64,000 nucleotides of DNA from the NCBI GenBank assembly GCA_016946835.1, contig JACVTC010000044.1:715501-779500 (forward strand). Reading direction: 5' to 3'. Source of the stretch: Neocallimastix lanati (nom. inval.). Taxonomy: Eukaryota; Neocallimastigomycota; Neocallimastigomycetes; Neocallimastigales; Neocallimastigaceae. The notes under the pieces are model-generated. The model was not told the origin of the DNA. It made no database searches and saw nothing but the letters and a program-made list of their open reading frames with translations. Every line of letters begins with the position of its first letter. Within the stretch, counting starts at the first letter, position 1. This document shows positions 21,430 to 33,791 of the stretch, piece by piece. The translations under genes were made by a program, and so were the position numbers.

Positions 21430-22122
21430 TAAATAATAATAAATAATAATTTTAAAATAATAATTATAAAAAGTAATAATAATAATAATAGTAATAATAA
21501 TAATAATAATAATAAATAATATTAAAAGTAACAACATGAAATAATAATAGTAAAATAAAAATAATAATAAAAGTAAATAATAATAATAATAAATAATAAT
21601 AAAATAATAATAATAAATAATTACATTGATGAAAAAATTTTTGCACTCCACTTCCAACTTCAATGATATAAATATAATTATATAATAATAAATTAATTAC
21701 ATAATTGATGAACTAAATAAACAGTTATAACCGAAATGAAATATTGAAATTATATTTGAGGGTAGGAACGTTAAGTAACAAATTTAAATCCAGAAAAAAT
21801 ATATCATATAATTAATTTAATGCTTTCCAATTATTTAATATAAAAAAAAATATTAATAATTTAATGCTTTATATATAAATTCTAAATATAGCAAATAAAA
21901 AACCACTTTTTTTATTTTAAAATATAAAAAAATAAAAAAATAGTATAATTCTGAATATAATAAACAAATAACTAAAAAATTTATAATAATAAATAAAAAA
22001 AAATTTTTATCTTTTTATTAGTACAGCTTTTTTCTTTAATTTCATTTTATTTTTTATGTCATTTTTTTAGCATCGTTATTTTAAAATAAATCAATTTATT
22101 ATTTTATCTATTAAAAACGAAT
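20539..22122. other. Spacer of tRNA unit 5 (type c)
   Basis: Upstream block, then a segment repeated in unit 6 (20610-20880 matches 22265-22450 plus 24440-24540). A long (TAA/ATA)n-rich stretch at 20990-21630 follows, then a second shared segment (21640-22120 matches 25260-25745). No gene is seen; apparent frames are translated microsatellite. Confidence 0.65.
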
Positions 22123-22194
22123 GCGAAGTGTGAGGTTCGAACTCACGACCTTAAGATTATGAGACTTACGCGCTGCCGACTGCGCCAACTTCGC
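22123..22194 (-). tRNA. tRNA-Met (CAT), elongator, copy 5
   Basis: Identical to copy 1 over the 72 nt. The upstream 14 nt are TTATTTGAGTTTCG, with no insertion. Confidence 0.95.
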
Positions 22195-22466
22195 TTATTT
22201 GAGTTTCGAAGAATAATTTTTATTGAAAATTTAAAATTGAATAACAGGGTTAGTTTTTTTGTGATAAATATTACTTGATTTATAATTGATATTCACCCAT
22301 AACTCAATTAAAATTTAATTTTATTATTGACAATTTTATTTTAAATTTGATTTTTATTATAAAAATAAATACTAAATACGAGAAATATTAGATAATTAGA
22401 AAAGAAAGGGTTAGGAATAATTTATTAAAGTTAATTTAATTTAACCCTTAAGAAATTGACAAAAAT

Positions 22467-22570
22467 GGGAGAGTTGCATTTCCTCAGATTGCATTTCGCC
22501 AGATTGCATTTCGCCAAGTGGCGTATTATTAAAATGTTGCATTTCCCCAAGTTGCATTTCGACAAATGGC
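22467..22570. repeat. Left terminal inverted repeat of the MULE
   Basis: About five units of TTGCATTTCGCCA type with substitutions. Its inverted partner is 24291-24407, which includes a matching GGCGTATTA segment in the same relative place. Confidence 0.85.
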
Positions 22571-22750
22571 TTATTGATATAAGTAAATGAATGAATAAAT
22601 AAATAAAAATTCAAAATAATTTTTTTAAATAAATAAAAATTCAAAATAATTTTTTTAAACTTGTTTTTATTATATTTTGTAATTAATTATAGATATTTTT
22701 TAAAATAAAATAATTATTAATAATATTTAATTATAAAAATAAATTTAATT

Positions 22751-23320
22751 ATAAAGATATATTTTAATATTTTGTAAAAAAATAATATTATAGCAATACT
22801 TTAATTATAAAAATATATTTTTAAAATAATAATATTTTATCATAAAAATATATTTTAATGTTCTTAAGCTAACCTAATCTAATAAAGATTAAAAATACTT
22901 TAATAATTATTGTATTTATTCATTTATTCTCTTTTTAAAATAATTTTTACTATTAAAAAAATTATTATTATATATTTTAATATTCCGTAAAATAGTAATA
23001 AAATAATAATTTATAATATTTAATTATAAAGATATATTTTAATATTTTGTAAAATAGTAATAAAATAATTATTTAAAATATTTAATTATAAAAATAAATT
23101 TAATTATAAAGATATATTTTAATATTTTGTAAAAAAATAATATTATAGCAATACTTTAATTATAAAAATATATTTTTAAAATAATAATATTTTATCATAA
23201 AAATATATTTTAATGTTTTTAAGCTAACCTAATCTAATAAAGATTAAAAATACTTTAATAATTATTGTATTTATTCATTTATTCTCTTTTTAAAATAATT
23301 TTTACTATTAAAAAATTATT
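22751..23320. repeat. Tandem duplication, period about 355 bp
   Basis: ATAAAGATATATTTTAAT starts at 22751 and again at 23106. The following sequence, including TTAAGCTAACCTAATC, matches closely in both copies. It lies inside the MULE and has no coding content. Confidence 0.8.
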
Positions 23321-23378
23321 ATTATATATGACAGAATTCATTTGGTCAATTTTCTGTCATTTCTTAATAATTTATTAT

Positions 23379-23813
23379 TTAATCAATAATTTTTATATTT
23401 AAATCATTTAAGCATTTCAACCATAAGTCAATGAAATCATTTCTAACACTTTCCTTTTTTTTTAATAGAATTTCCATATTTTTGTAATATTTAACCAAAG
23501 CTTTAATTTCCTCAGTTCTTATTAATTTTTTTTGTTTTTTATTTCTTAAAATTCCAGCAGTTCTCCTTTCGTAATCAATGTAATATTTTGATTCTTCTTT
23601 TTGCAATTCTGATAGTAATTGAAAAAAAGTTGTTTTTTTTGCAAATAATTTTTTTAAGTATTTATTAAAAGTTTCTGATACATTATTTGTAATATGCTCA
23701 ATATTATCATAATAGTTCCAATTTTCAGTTTCATAGTTAATTAAATAAGTTTTTTTAAAATATTCTAAAAATTCTAAAAATTGAACATAATTTTCATCAT
23801 TATTATAAAAATA
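23379..23813 (-). pseudogene. MULE transposase, C-terminal remnant
   Basis: An open frame of 144 codons on the minus strand, read without an internal stop. It contains ENWNYYDNIEHITNNVSETF, the W-(x)n-TNN-x-x-E-x-(F/W) pattern of the Mutator transposase domain C-terminus. KYLKKLFAKKTTFFQLLSE and YYIDYERRTAG follow, typical of the downstream helical part. An in-frame stop lies just upstream (23814-23816). The upstream catalytic DDE part (normally several hundred residues) is not found in the rest of the element. No start codon precedes the conserved part, so the product would be a fragment. Confidence 0.75.
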
Positions 23814-24290
23814 TTATTTATTGATGTTTCTGTAATTATTGATACAGTTTATATTATTTATTTATTATTTATTATATATTATTTATTATTAATTTATAAA
23901 ATATTATAAGAAAAACTTTTTACATTTTTCTTAAGTAGGTAAATATTATTTTTATTAATTCATTTATATATATATTTGTAAATAATAATAATATTATTTA
24001 TAATTTAATCGTCATTATTATTATTAATGACAACCCTTTTATAATTATAGCAATAGTGTTTATATTATTATTTTTTTTATTAATTATATTACTATATTGT
24101 TTATTTTATTATTATTTTTTTTTTTTTATTTATTATTTATCAATTTATTATTTATTTAAACAGATATTTGTAAAGCTATTTATATATGAAAAAAATTTTT
24201 TTAATATTTAAATATTTACTTCATAATTATAAATACATCAATATTAAAAATATTTAATTTTATTTATTTATTTATTTATTTAATAATTCT

Positions 24291-24407
24291 CAATTTGGCG
24301 AAAAGCAACTTGGCGAAATGCCACATTTTTTTAATACGCCACATGCTTTCAAAAAATTGGCGAAACGCAACTTGGCGAAATGCAATTTGGCGAAATGCCC
24401 CACACCC
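24291..24407. repeat. Right terminal inverted repeat of the MULE
   Basis: TTGGCGAAATGCAA-type units (reverse complement of the left end), ending ATGCCCCACACCC. The GACAAAAAT duplication follows at once. Confidence 0.85.
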
Positions 24408-24416
24408 GACAAAAAT

Positions 24417-25747
24417 ATTTGGATAAATTATTACAATATAGGTTAATTAAAAAATTTCTAAAAGTTTCTAAATAATTTTTTATAATTCTAAAAATTTTCA
24501 AAGAGACTATCAATTAGTTTTAATATAAAATTCATATTAATATGAACTTTTTATTTTATTTTATTTTATTCTTATATTTTAACATTAAGATTTAATAACT
24601 ATTTCAAATAAATAATTAATTAATAAATAATAAATAATAAATAATAAATAAATATTAGTTGTAATAAATAATAAAAATATAAATAATTTTAATAAATAAT
24701 AAATAATAAATAACAATGAATAATATTATTAAAATAATAAAGATAATAATATAAATAGTGATAATTAATCATAATAAAATAATAATTATAAAAAGTAATA
24801 ATAATAATATTATTATTAAATAATATTAGAAATAAAAATAAGAAAAAATAATAATAAATAATTATATTAAATAATAATTAATAGTAATAATAAAAATATT
24901 ACTAATAAATAATAATAAAAATAAAAATAAGTAATAATGATATTAATAATAAAATAATAATTATAATATAAATAATAAAAATAAATAATAATACTAAATA
25001 AATAATAATAAATAATAATAAATAATATATAATAATTATTTAAATAATAAACATAATAATATAAATAATAATAAATAATAATTTTAAAATAATAATTATA
25101 AAATAATAATTATAAAAAGTAATAATAAAAATAATAGTAATAATAATAATAAATAATATTAAAAGTAAAAATATGAAATAATAATAGTAAAATAAAAATA
25201 ATAATAAAAGTAAATAATATTAATAATAAATAATAATAAAATAATAATAATAAATAATTACATTGATGAAAAAATTTTTGAACTCCACTTCCAACTTCAA
25301 TGATATAAAATAAATTATATAATAATAAATTAATTACATAATTGATGAACTAAATAAACAGTTATAACCGAAATGAAAAATTGAAATTATATTTGAGGGT
25401 AGGAACGTTAAGTAACAAATTTAAATCCAGAAAAAATATATCATATAATTAATTTAATGCTTTCCAATTATTTAATAAAAAAAATATTAATAATTTAATG
25501 CTTTAAATATAAATTCTAAATATAACAAATAAAAAACCACATTTTTTATTTTAAAATATAAAAAAATGAAAAAATAGTATAATTCTGAATATAATAAACA
25601 AATAACTAAATAATTTATAATAATAAATGAAAAAAAATTTTATCTTTTTTATTAGTAATAATTTTTTTATTTTCTTTTATTTTTTATGTCTTTTTTGTTT
25701 TTTTTTTAAAATAAAACAATTTATTATTTTATCTATTAAAAGCGAAT
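24417..25747. other. Remainder of tRNA unit 6 spacer (type c)
   Basis: The sequence continues that of unit 5 after the MULE: a shared segment at 24440-24600, ATA/TAA-rich sequence at 24600-25255, and a shared segment at 25256-25745. No gene is seen. Confidence 0.65.
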
Positions 25748-25819
25748 GCGAAGTGTGAGGTTCGAACTCACGACCTTAAGATTATGAGACTTACGCGCTG
25801 CCGACTGCGCCAACTTCAC
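25748..25819 (-). tRNA. tRNA-Met (CAT), elongator, copy 6
   Basis: Same as copy 1 except one change in the 5' acceptor strand (GTGAAGT instead of GCGAAGT), which turns a C-G pair into U-G. It is otherwise intact. A solo LTR starts 14 nt upstream, at 25834. Confidence 0.92.
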
Positions 25820-25833
25820 TTGTTGAATTTTAA

Positions 25834-26236
25834 TGGTACAAGACCGATTGAAATCCATAAAATTAATATAGCCTTAGAGTGGAAAATAAATATTAATAAT
25901 TATAAATATAGTGTAAAGTTGTACAAAAATTTAATGTATTAAATTTTTAAAATATATAGAAATTAGAAATAATTTAATTTAAAAATAGAGGTTAAATAGT
26001 TTAACTAAAAATAAAAAAAAAAAAAAATAATTTCGAGATTTAGTGAGATCTCAATTTGGGGAAATTGAGATCAAGAGAAATTAAGATTTAAAATTTTATA
26101 ATAAATAAAGAGATAATTAAATAAAATAATAATTGAGAAAGAAATTAAATATTTTAATAATAATAAATTATTGTGTATTATTTGGAATATTAGAATATTT
26201 ACCTTAAATAAATTAGGAGTTCGATGTAATGGACCA
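25834..26236 (+). mobile_element. Solo LTR, family D, upstream of tRNA copy 6
   Basis: The sequence starts TGGTACAAGACCG and ends TGTAATGGACCA (403 bp). The perfect 5-bp duplication TTTAA lies at 25829-25833 and 26237-26241. The duplication differs from that of the family D copy at 17171 (TTTCT), so the two are separate insertions rather than copies made by unit duplication. Confidence 0.9.
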
Positions 26237-26291
26237 TTTAATGGTATAATTTTTATTGAAAATTTAAAATTGAATAACAGGGTTAGATTTA

Positions 26292-27572
26292 ATTAATATA
26301 AAAATTATATTACTAATTAAAATTTAATAATTATAAATTTTATTATTATGTAATAATTAAATTCATAAAATTTATATAATTTTTATTTTACTAATAATAA
26401 TTTATTATTTGTTATTATTAAGTTTATTAAGCTTCATTATATAATAATTTACATTTGATAAAATAATATTTACTATTTATATTCTTTTCATTCTTTATTT
26501 GTTATTATCTAAATATTTATATACTATTTGTAATTATTTATTATTAATTATTAATTATTTTTACTATTGATATTATGTATTTTTTATTAATTATTAAATA
26601 TTTACTTAAAGTAATTTTTATTATTATAATATTTATCATTTATTTTTCAATTATTTATTATATATTATTAATTATTATTTTTTTATTTTGTTTATTTTTT
26701 TTTTGTTTTATATATTATTTAAAATTTATTATTTTCCTTTTTTTGTATTATTTATTAATTAATAATTATTTATATATTTTTTAAAATAAAATTAATAATT
26801 TTTAATATTTTTAATATTTATTATTTAATAATTTATTATATACAACTTATTTACTATTTGTTATGTATCATTATTTATTTTTTTTATTTATTATTTATTA
26901 TTTTTTTTATTTATTATTAATTATTTATTATTAATTATTTATTATTTATTATTCATTTATTCAATTACTTATTACTTAATATTTATTACTTATTATTTAT
27001 TTGATATGTCATGGAATACAGTTTATTATTATTTAAAATTTAATATGATTTATTGCTTAGTATTTATTAATTAAAATTTATTATTAATTTTTTGTTATTT
27101 AATATATAATTTTTATTATTCATTATTATCACTTTTTTTTTTTTTTAATTTTTAGCATTTAATATTCATTATTATTTACTATTTGTTAATAAATATTTAA
27201 TACTTATTATTCATTATTATTTACTACTGAATATCTAATACCAACTATTCATTACTATTTATTAATAAATATTCAGTACTTAATAATCATTATTGATTAC
27301 TATTTATAATTATTTATTATTGAATATTTATAACATATCGTTCAATATTTATTTATTATATTTATAACAAATAAAATATATATATATTTATTTATTTATA
27401 ATTTAATTATTTAATATTTATTAATAATTTATTCCTTACTCTTTAATTTATTATTTATAAGATATTACTAATCCTTATTATTTCTTATTTATTATTCAAT
27501 GATATATTATTTATTATTTATTATTTATTATTTTATTATTTTTTATTTATTTAATGTTTAATATTTAATATT
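26292..27572. other. AT-rich spacer after the tRNA array
   Basis: Almost pure A/T with TTATTA-type repeats. The apparent frame at 26575-26784 is low-complexity translation. No gene or element is seen. Confidence 0.6.
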
Positions 27573-27780
27573 TTTTAGAAATAAAAATATCTTTTATTAT
27601 GTTAAAAAAATTAGAATGACATCTATTTATAAAATTATACATTTTTGTGGTATTTATAGTTTACATAATATACGTCTTATTATTATTTCCTATCATATAT
27701 CTTACATAGATATATTAAAATATATGACATTACTCCTTAAATTAATCTAATTATAAAACTATGTATTTATATTTCTAACA
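27573..27780 (-). repeat. 3' LTR of element F1
   Basis: Matches 31011-31218 with only about two differences seen, so insertion was fairly recent although the cargo is decayed. Confidence 0.85.
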
Positions 27781-29358
27781 TTTCCCCTAAACTCTAACTT
27801 TGGATAAAGTTAGAGTTGAATAGAAATATAAAACATATATTACAATATAAAATAATATTTTATTCTTTATACATTTATGCAAAAATAAATTAAAAAATAG
27901 ATAAGTCACAGTTATTTTTATTAATAAATTTAATAAATTATTTGTATATTGAAAATTGTTTAATTTTTTTTTTTTCTGAATTATATTTATTTTTTAGTGT
28001 ATAACTATGTCAAATTTATTAATGTACTATATAATAAATAGTTACTCGTACTTAAATATTCTAAATTAAATACTTATATATTTGTAAATTGTGACTTATA
28101 TATTATTTATATTACAATGTTTTTCAATACATTATAAACTTATTTTTCATATATTTCAAATATTTTATCATTCCTCCCTTAAACCTGGTTATTCAGTAAT
28201 GAAAAATTGATTTACTGGTGAATATATGTAAATGAAATTATCCTATTTTATAATATTGTACACTTGATATTATTAAATTATAAAGTATTTATTTTCTAAC
28301 CATTTGTATGATAGAATCCTTTCTCTCGCAGGTATATCATCTTGATTTATGAATCCTGAATACTTCTTATATATTGGGATTTACATTACTTTCAATTATA
28401 ATCGACTTTAAAAATTATTGCTAACTTTTCTGTATTTTTGTTTTGTAATCTTAGCAATTACTATTAAATTAAATTATTAACTATTATATATCAATGTATC
28501 TAATAAATCAAAATTTTTGAATATTAAAGTTGATGGAATTTATAATAAATCATTCTATTCATTTAGACTTATTGGTAAATAAGAGATTTCATATTTTGAT
28601 TAGGTTTAATTTTTTTGTATGTTATTATTTTTTTTTTTTTGTTATTTTTCCATATTATGCTATTTTTTTTATTTCCAAGATAAGTATTATTTTAAATAAT
28701 CAGTTCCAAGGATAAATATTGTATATACTTCATTTTGTTATTGCTTATTCCTCCCTAAAATTCAAATTTTTTATGAAACAATTTTATATATTTGAATTTT
28801 CTTTAATTACAAAATTTGTATAATGATTATATTAAAATAGTTATTATCTAAATCCATTTAAAGCTATATATAATAATAGTATTATTATTAATTTTTTTTT
28901 TGAGCACATTTCAAGGTAGGAATTACTATTCTATTTTGTTTTCCTGGAATATTTAAATTTTATTATATTTAAAATTACTTTAAATGAGATTTCTGATATA
29001 TAGTCCTTTTCGTTATTTCTTTTTATATAAATATACTATATTGATATATATAATACATGTTAAAATAGCTACATTCTAAGTATTATTTTATGCTAAAAAA
29101 AAATGTTTAGAAATATGATTTCTTAAATCTTTGTATATTATATTTTATTTAACATATTCATAGTATGGAAACAGTTTATTACAGAGTAAATTCTTTTATG
29201 TATAAATAGAGTATGTTTCCTATAGACAAGAGATTATTTGTTAAAATATCAAACTATAAATTTAGTTATTAATGTATAAAGATATTGTCCTAATATGTGT
29301 TTAACATGTTATTATAATTTTATGTAAATATAAATATATAAATAAATGTAATTTAAGT

Positions 29359-29399
<41 letters not shown>

Positions 29400-29569
29400 T
29401 TTAAAATTGACATAATTAATAATATTTTTTTTTATATAAATATAATATTTGTTATATTCCAAATTTTAGCATATCAATATTTTAATATATATGTTCTTTG
29501 TTGGTATTTTGTTGGTTTTAATATAATATATCATTATTTAATTCTTTGACAACACAATAATCACTATAG

Positions 29570-30440
29570 GAGGTATATTTGCATTTTCACATAGGTGTTT
29601 ATCAATGTAGTCAATGAAACTTAAGGTGTTAATGCTACACTTTTGGTTTTCAGCATTATTGAATATATATATCTACAAGATTTTCCCTTTTTTTTATTTT
29701 TTCTTTTTGTTATATTTTCTTTTAATAAATTCTTCAGTTGATTTAGTATAAAAATGGTTTAAATAAACAGACTTATTATAACAAATCTCAGAGTCAATAG
29801 TCCTATTGAATACTCTTTATTTTTTTCCTTATTATAAACATTTGCAATAACAGATGCTTTATTTTGAACAACAGGTCCACCATTTAATAACTCGTAATTA
29901 TAGTCTTTGAATTTAATTATATTTTTAACTCCTTTTGAATGTTTAAAATTATTTTTTCTTAAAAATCTTTCAACAATCGATTTATTTTCATAAAATAATT
30001 TTCTGTTGTCTACCTAACTTTAATTCTATCATATTCAATAGTTTAAAAATTCAAAAACATTATTATATTTATAATTAACAGTAATAAATTCATCAATACT
30101 AAAAAAAGCAATCCAATTATATTTTGTATAATTATTATAATAATAATCATGATACACCTTTCCTTGAATTGATTTCCTATACTTATTATTCTGTATGACC
30201 GCTCTTTCTTCTATTAAATATATCAACAAAATCAATTTCTATATAATTACTAATTATACTTTCTAATTTTCACCATCTATATCATTATTATCAGGCAAAA
30301 TGATTTTATTTATCACTATATTTTGTAATAATCTATTTATTCTCGTATATAGAGATTCTCATTTTTTTTACAAATTCACACAATGCAACTTTAGGATATT
30401 CTTTATTATTAATAGTTATATTGTATTCAGATTTATATTT
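29570..30440 (-). pseudogene. Decayed glycosyltransferase (GT92/DUF23-like) inside F1
   Basis: Minus-strand pieces resemble the GT-A glycosyltransferases grouped as family 92: KEYPKVALCEFVKK near 30400, a DNNDIDGE-type motif near 30285, and KYNWIAFFSIDEFI near 30090-30120. The last corresponds to the W-I-A-F-x-D-x-DEFI metal-binding signature of the family. Open pieces continue downstream to about 29570 and are less certain. The frame is heavily broken and cannot give a working enzyme. In the known family the enzymes add sugars to glycans in the secretory pathway. Its place between LTRs suggests capture of a host transcript (inference). Confidence 0.55.
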
Positions 30441-30983
30441 TTATTTTTTGAATCATAATTATTACCATTATTACAATTTTGCATTTTATATTTTTTGAAA
30501 TATTTGGGATAGAGGTATCAAATTGTTCTTTGCTTGAAAATTTAATTTTTTTTTTTTTTTAATTCAAGATAAATTTGATTAATTATATTATTTTTCAGTT
30601 CAAATTATAATTGACTGACTATATTATTTTTTCAGTTCAAGTTATAATTTGTCTGACTATAATATATATAAATATTTATTTATAATGAATTATTATATTA
30701 TTAAATTGTATTAATCCCTTATAAATTTATTTTAAAATATTTCTGATAATATATTTTGATTATGTTATTATTAAAATGACAAAATTAATTATAAAGATTA
30801 TAATTAATTATATTATTTCTTTGTCAATTCGAAGTTAAATGTTTTTATTGATAAATATAAAAATAAAAATGATGGTGAATATTGAAAATAGGAATGTGTT
30901 AGATTAATTTATTTATAAGATGAATATATTTATATATATAAATTATATAAATTATATAAATTATAACTTAACTTTTGGTTGAG

Positions 30984-31000
30984 CTCAGTTATAGGCTGAG
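30984..31000 (-). other. Leader stem-loop next to the 5' LTR of F1
   Basis: CTCAG-TTATAGG-CTGAG. The element at 55028 has a stem at the same place with different bases but kept pairing (CTCAAT/ATTGAG at 55284-55303). Confidence 0.5.
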
Positions 31001-31010
31001 ACTCTTAATC

Positions 31011-31218
31011 TTTTAGAAATAAAAATATCTTTTATTATGTTAAAAAAATTAGAATGACATCTATTTATAAAATTATACATTTTTGTGGTATTTATAGTTT
31101 ACATAATATACGTCTTATTATTATTACCTATCATATATCTTACATAGATATATTAAAATATATGACATTACTCCTTAAATTAATCTAATTATAAAACTAT
31201 ATATTTATATTTCTAACA
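31011..31218 (-). repeat. 5' LTR of element F1
   Basis: 208-bp partner of 27573-27780. On the minus strand it starts TGTTAGAAAT. Confidence 0.85.
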
Positions 31219-32374
31219 AAATTTAATATTTATTATTATATAAATTGTTATTTATTATTTATTAGTGCTAAATTCAATTATTCTATTGAAATTCTCCGAA
31301 TAGTTGAAGTCGATTATTCAAAGTGTATTATTTGAACCGTCAATATTGAGTTGTTTTCGTCTTGTAAATCATTTTTTACTTATATAATGATAATATTAGC
31401 TAATAATTTATAGAAATATAGAAATATTTTGAATATAAACTATATTACCAAAAAAAAAAAAATTATGAGAAGAATTGCTATTTTTTTTTTTTAATTTTTC
31501 CTTTGTGTTTTATTAATGTCTTTTTTTTTTAAATATTTATTAATTGGTATATTTTTATTTTAATGAATATTATTAATTTAATTTTTTTTTGTTGTTGAAA
31601 TTAATTAAAGTGATTTTAATATGGTTTATCTTAAGGTTTTGAATTTTATTTGTATCTTTTAAAATTAGAAAGTAATGTATATTATTTTAAATCTTTATGT
31701 CTAAAATTAGTAATTACAATAAGTATATGAACAGATTATTTTTGACCTTAATAAATTACTATAAATATTTATAATTATTAAATAATTTTATTTTCATTTT
31801 AAAATTTTAATGCGAAATATTTAAATATAACAATAAAAAAAAATAATACTGTAAAAAATATAATACGATGAAATATTTACTTTTATAAATTAATCTTATT
31901 AATATTTTTTTCTATTTCAATACTTATTTTATTTTTATTAGTATTTAGTTCTTTTATTCTATTTCATTATTTATTGTATTTTTACTAATACTAATATTTT
32001 TTTCTATTTCATTATTTATTTTATTTTTAATATTTAGTTCTTTTATTTTATATTGTTAGGATGATTATTAAACAGGAATAGATACAATTTATTTTTTTTA
32101 TTATTAATTTTAAAATATTTATAAATGTGAAAAAATAGATCGTTAAATATTTTAAATTTAAATTATAATTAATAACATTATATAATTCATTAATATCATT
32201 ACTAATTTAATCTATTACATAAGAATTACTACGATTCAACAAAAATTATAAGGATATCTTTTTAAGGTAAAATTTATAATAATTGATATTTTCTTGTAGC
32301 AATAACTAAAATAGTTATTAATTAAAATATCTATTATTTTTATCTATTTGCTATGGTATATTTGTATATTTAAA

Positions 32375-32431
<57 letters not shown>

Positions 32432-32842
32432 TATAATAAATATTTTATTTATTTTTGAAAATAAATAATAAAAAAAATAAAAAACTTATATATAAAAAAA
32501 TTATTATACTGTTCATAATAAATAAATAAAATAAAAATTATTATTTTTTGAAAATTAAATAGTAAAATATATATATATATAAATATTTAAATTTAATAAA
32601 TAATTAATAATTATAAATAAATAAATAATTGTGAGATTTAAGAGTAAAAATTAATAATAATAATTATAAAATTTATGGTGATATTTAATCATTAATAATA
32701 AAAAAATAAAAATCTTTATTTAAATTTAATTAATAATAATAAAAAAATAAAAATCTTTATTTAAATTTAATCATTAATAATAAAAAATTAAAAGTCTCTA
32801 TTTAAATTTATTAATTAATAACAATAAAAATATATTTATTTG

Positions 32843-32885
<43 letters not shown>

Positions 32886-33791
32886 TTGAATAATTCATTA
32901 TTATTAATTATATAGTATTATGATTTTTTATAATTAAAGTATTATTATTACTAGTTATTTTCATATGGTTAAATTAGGTAAAAATAGTAAAGGATATTGG
33001 CTAAAAAATTAAGGAATGACCATTAAAAAAAATTTTTTTTTTAACCTTTGTAAAATATTATTATTCATCGCTTTAGGAATAAAAAAAAAAGAAATAATAA
33101 TAATAATTTTAAATTCATATAAAAATAGAATTTTTTTTTTAGTTTTTTTAATAAGTCAAGTAATTAAAAGATAAAAGATATTTTTATTTTTTATTATTTT
33201 TATTTCCTGTTTTTTAATTTTGTTAAAAAACAACTTAAAAAATAAATAAAAATAAAAAACGAAGTGAAGAAAAATAGAAGAAAAGAAAAAAAGAAGATTA
33301 AAAGAAGAAATATAAATAAAGTTTAAAAGAACTGAATTTTTATTCTTTTCTTTTCAAAAACGAAAACATTATTTTCTTTTTAATTTTTTTTTCTTTTAGC
33401 CTTCTTTTTTCGAAATCTTTTTTTATTTTATTTTTTTTTACAAATAAGAATATTATTTATTTATTTTCTTTTTTACTTTTTCTGAATTTCATATTCATAA
33501 AAATTAAAAGAAATTATAAAAGAATACTTTTAATATTACAATAAGAGAAAGAAATAAGAAGGTATATTTATAATTATGATACAAATATATTTATTTCCAT
33601 ATTTTATAATAACTAATTAATACTTTTATTTTTTATATATAAAACTATTGAAATTTGATGAAATTTTTAGTATTTATTTGTAAGATATCTTTAGAAAATT
33701 TCAAATACTATTTGTAAATATTATTATTGGTTTATAGTGTAAATAGATTAAAAATACAACTAGAAAGTATAAGATATAAAAATAATAAAAA
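31219..33791. other. AT-rich region upstream of the scaffoldin gene
   Basis: A/T-rich sequence with (TAA)n at 32378-32430, TTATTA runs at 32843-32885 and three copies of an AAAAATCTTTATTTAAATTTAAT-like unit (32705-32810). The promoter of the scaffoldin gene should lie at its right end, but I cannot pick a convincing TATA box or start site. Confidence 0.5.

Larger units (their letters stand above)
22467..24407 (-). mobile_element. Mutator-like (MULE) DNA transposon
   Basis: The element of 1941 bp sits in type-c unit 6 and is absent from unit 5. A perfect 9-bp duplication GACAAAAAT lies at 22458-22466 and 24408-24416, and 9 bp is the Mutator hallmark. The ends are GGGAGAG.../...CACACCC. Long inverted ends (22467-22570, 24291-24407) are built of repeated TTGCATTTCGCCA units. 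Inside are a 3' transposase remnant on the minus strand and a tandem duplication of about 355 bp. Most of the transposase is missing, so it is a defective copy. Confidence 0.85.
27573..31218 (-). mobile_element. Broken LTR element F1 carrying a glycosyltransferase-like fragment
   Basis: Two 208-bp LTRs (27573-27780 and 31011-31218) are nearly identical. On the minus strand they read TGTTAGAAATATAAA...TTTTTATTTCTAAAA. A polypurine tract (TTTAGGGGAAA on the minus strand) precedes the 3' LTR, and an ATTAAGAGTCTCAG leader follows the 5' LTR. Both features recur in the element at 55028-59820, so the two belong to one family. No gag or pol is recognised. The interior carries a decayed host-like gene. 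The target duplication is imperfect (ATATT/AAATT). Broken, with many lesions. The short LTR style suggests Ty1/copia, but this is unproven. Confidence 0.75.

Noticed and set aside
21376-21663. Minus-strand Tyr/Ile/Leu-only frame
   Set aside because: A translated (TAA)n microsatellite without real composition.
22441-22644. Minus-strand frame with repeated GEMQ units
   Set aside because: It is the left inverted end of the MULE read as protein.
23379-23606. Stand-alone 75-residue protein
   Set aside because: The reading continues upstream to 23813 without a stop, so it is only the end of the MULE transposase remnant.
26575-26784. Plus-strand hydrophobic 69-codon frame
   Set aside because: Lies in T-rich low-complexity spacer and has no recognisable pattern beyond hydrophobic residues.
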